Part shown: positions 5,889 through 7,184 of the stretch, one piece after another | Position numbering within the stretch: the first letter of the stretch is position 1 | Layout: each line of letters begins with the position of its first letter | Source of the DNA: an uncultured Actinomycetes bacterium | Lineage (GTDB): Bacteria > Actinomycetota > Thermoleophilia > Gaiellales > F1-60-MAGs149 | Length of the DNA: 7,184 nucleotides | Assembly: GCA_903847495.1 (NCBI GenBank) | Contig: CAINDT010000340.1 | Coordinates: forward strand, 1-7,184 | Direction of reading: 5' to 3' | Notes under the pieces: model-generated | The model's database searches: none | What the model was told of the DNA's origin: nothing | What the model saw: the letters and a program-made list of their open reading frames with translations, nothing else | Made by a program: the position numbers and the translations under genes

Positions 5889-6612
5889 ACTTCGTCTCGG
5901 ACAGGCGCGCAGTCCAGATGTAGACCGGCTCGACCGGAGGACCGTCGGCGACGCCGAGGCGGTCGAGCTTCTTCAGCGTCTCGGCGGACGCATCATCCGT
6001 GACGTGGCCGACCACGGCGTAGAGCGGTTCGAGCATCGCGCCGCCCGATTCCGTGGAGACGATGAAGAACTGCGAGCCGGCTGCGCCAGCTGGCTCGTTG
6101 CCGGCCTTCGCCATCGCCACGTCGCCGTTGCGGTAGCGGTAGTCGGTCGGGGGTGCCGCGTCGACCGTGTAGCCGGGACCACCCGAGCCGTTGCCGGCCG
6201 GATCCCCACCCTGGACGACAAAGCCGGGGACCACGCGATGGAACGAGAGACCGTCGTAGAACCCCGCGCGAGCCAGCGCGGCGAACGACGACGTGGCCGC
6301 TCCACCCGTGGTCGGGTCGAGCGTGATCGTGAGCGGACCGCACGAGGTGACCATCGTCACGGTCCAGGTCGACGTCGGGGGAATCAGCGGATCCGGCGGC
6401 GCCTCGTCGTACGTCGGCTTCGTCTCACCTGCATAGGGGGGTGCGGAGTGATCGCAGCCGTCGGCGCCGGGATTCAGCGTCGGCGCGGCCGCTGTCGACT
6501 CGGGCGGCGCCTCGACGGTAGAGGTGGTCTCGCCTTCACGGCCAGGGACGTTGCAGGCGGCCAGCAGCGCAGCCGTCAGGAGAACCAAGGCAAGCGGGAG
6601 GACGCGGCGCAT
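5887..6612 (-). CDS. Cyclophilin-type peptidyl-prolyl cis-trans isomerase, lipoprotein
   Basis: A 241-residue exported isomerase that likely assists protein folding outside the membrane. The N-terminus MRRVLPLALVLLTAALLAAC is a lipoprotein signal with lipobox LAAC and Cys20 as the lipidated residue. A low-complexity Pro/Thr/Ala/Glu linker follows (about 21-80), then the cyclophilin domain (about 83-238) with SFHRVVPGFVVQGGDP (123-138; Arg126 catalytic, Phe131, Gln134) and GSQFFIVSTES (179-189). Aligned to human cyclophilin A, Trp121 becomes Met193 and His126 becomes Tyr198 (MLEPLYAVVGHV), so drug binding may differ; the key Arg is kept. Cys53 and Cys91 could form a disulfide. ATG 6612 was chosen because it overlaps the upstream peptidase stop (TGATG) and begins a perfect lipoprotein signal; GGAG lies 11 nt upstream. 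An upstream open extension in this frame overlaps the peptidase gene and is not credible. Confidence 0.93.
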   Translation of the reverse strand: MRRVLPLALVLLTAALLAACNVPGREGETTSTVEAPPESTAAAPTLNPGADGCDHSAPPYAGETKPTYDEAPPDPLIPPTSTWTVTMVTSCGPLTITLDPTTGGAATSSFAALARAGFYDGLSFHRVVPGFVVQGGDPAGNGSGGPGYTVDAAPPTDYRYRNGDVAMAKAGNEPAGAAGSQFFIVSTESGGAMLEPLYAVVGHVTDDASAETLKKLDRLGVADGPPVEPVYIWTARLSETK

Positions 6613-7184
6613 CAGCCCAGCGACTCCGGCGTGGCCGCGAGGCAGTACGCGGCCATCAGTGCGGCGGTCGCCTCGAGGTCGTCGAGGTCGCAAACCTCGG
6701 CTGGGGAGTGCATGTGACGCAGCGGGATCCCCAGCAGCGCGGCGCGCAGGCTGCGCACCGAGGCGAGCGTGTTGTCCACGTCGGTGTGCGTCGAGCCGCC
6801 CGGCATTGCCTCCATGCCGAACGGGATCCCGTTGGCGGTGGCGAGCTCCTCGAGTGCGGTCGCAACGGTCTCGTCGAGACCGAGGCCGCGAGTGATGACC
6901 GTGCCGGCGCCGAGCTTCTGCGGTCCGGTCTGCCCCTTGTCGATCGACGGGACGTCCGCGGCATGCGTGACGTCGATGACGATCGACACAGCGGGCTGAA
7001 CCGCCTCTGTGACGAGCCGCGCGCCTTCGCCCAGCGTCTCCTCGAGCACGCAGCCCGTGGCGACGACGCGGACCTTGGGATTGCCCGCGGCGACGCGGCG
7101 CAGCGCCTCGAGCGCAGCCCACGCGCCGACGCGGTCGTCAAGCGCACGCGAGGTGAGACGCGAGCCCATCAGCTGCACAGGGCC
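6612..7184 (-). CDS. M42-family metallopeptidase (glutamyl aminopeptidase/endoglucanase-type), 5' end outside window
   Basis: The C-terminal 190 residues or so of a dinuclear-metal aminopeptidase, a cytosolic, usually oligomeric enzyme that trims peptides. Seen in order: SRLTSRALDDRVGAWAALEA, where the Asp pair in ALDDRVG corresponds to the bridging metal ligand region; CVLEETLGEGA, the counterpart of the QEEVGLRGA motif with the catalytic and metal-binding Glu pair; VIDVTHAADVP, with the Asp ligand; a GGSTHTDVDN segment; and RHMHSPAEVCDLDDLEATAAL, with the last His ligand in the HSP motif. All expected metal-binding positions in this half are present. The reading frame stays open to the window's right edge, so the true start and N-terminal part are missing; the GTG at 7178 is internal. 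The TGA stop overlaps the ATG of the cyclophilin gene by one base, indicating co-transcription and coupling. Specificity within M42 cannot be told from this fragment. Confidence 0.88.
   Translation of the reverse strand, partial: GPVQLMGSRLTSRALDDRVGAWAALEALRRVAAGNPKVRVVATGCVLEETLGEGARLVTEAVQPAVSIVIDVTHAADVPSIDKGQTGPQKLGAGTVITRGLGLDETVATALEELATANGIPFGMEAMPGGSTHTDVDNTLASVRSLRAALLGIPLRHMHSPAEVCDLDDLEATAALMAAYCLAATPESLG

Noticed and set aside
5554..6717. A 387-codon open frame on the + strand
   Set aside because: It is antisense to the 91-residue gene and the cyclophilin lipoprotein, lacks a ribosome binding site and has no recognisable motif.
6612..7122. N-terminal extension of the cyclophilin protein through the peptidase gene
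   Set aside because: The frame is open but overlaps a clear M42 peptidase in another frame, while ATG 6612 begins a complete lipoprotein signal with a lipobox cysteine.

Overview
The window is GC-rich and gene-dense, with short intergenic gaps and third-position G/C preference throughout. The gene content (catalase-peroxidase, a TetR regulator divergent from an MMPL-family transporter, a TerC-family membrane protein, a lipoprotein cyclophilin) fits an actinobacterium (Actinomycetota), possibly a deep-branching, non-mycobacterial one. That assignment rests on general resemblance only.

Left part (1-880): the C-terminal third of a catalase-peroxidase (katG) on the + strand enters from the left. 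It ends 65 bp before a convergent minus-strand gene. A perfect GC-rich hairpin lies in the gap.

Middle part (881-4518): a minus-strand pair, a TetR-type regulator followed after 9 bp by a class I glutamine-amidotransferase-like hydrolase of the PuuD type, is divergent from an MMPL/RND-superfamily exporter on the + strand. The 122-bp intergenic region holds two back-to-back promoter-like sequences whose -35 elements share a 14-bp interrupted palindrome. A second near-perfect 24-bp palindrome sits in the transporter leader. The simplest reading is a self-regulated efflux/detoxification module: TetR represses itself, the hydrolase and the pump until a ligand appears. The ligand is unknown.

Right part (4519-7184): a short non-coding patch made almost entirely of related palindromes (4519-4601) separates the exporter from four minus-strand genes. 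In transcription order these are an M42-type metallopeptidase (5' end outside the window), a cyclophilin-type peptidyl-prolyl isomerase lipoprotein that overlaps it by one base (TGATG), an unrecognised 91-residue protein 9 bp further on, and a TerC/Alx-family membrane protein 66 bp after that. The first three look like one operon; terC may be part of it.

Most of the window is ordinary housekeeping and stress or efflux content. I see no clear novel multi-gene system. The parts most worth a second look are the palindrome cluster at 4519-4601, the paired candidate operators at 2210-2223 and 2263-2286, and the coupling of a PuuD-like hydrolase with an MMPL pump through one TetR regulator.
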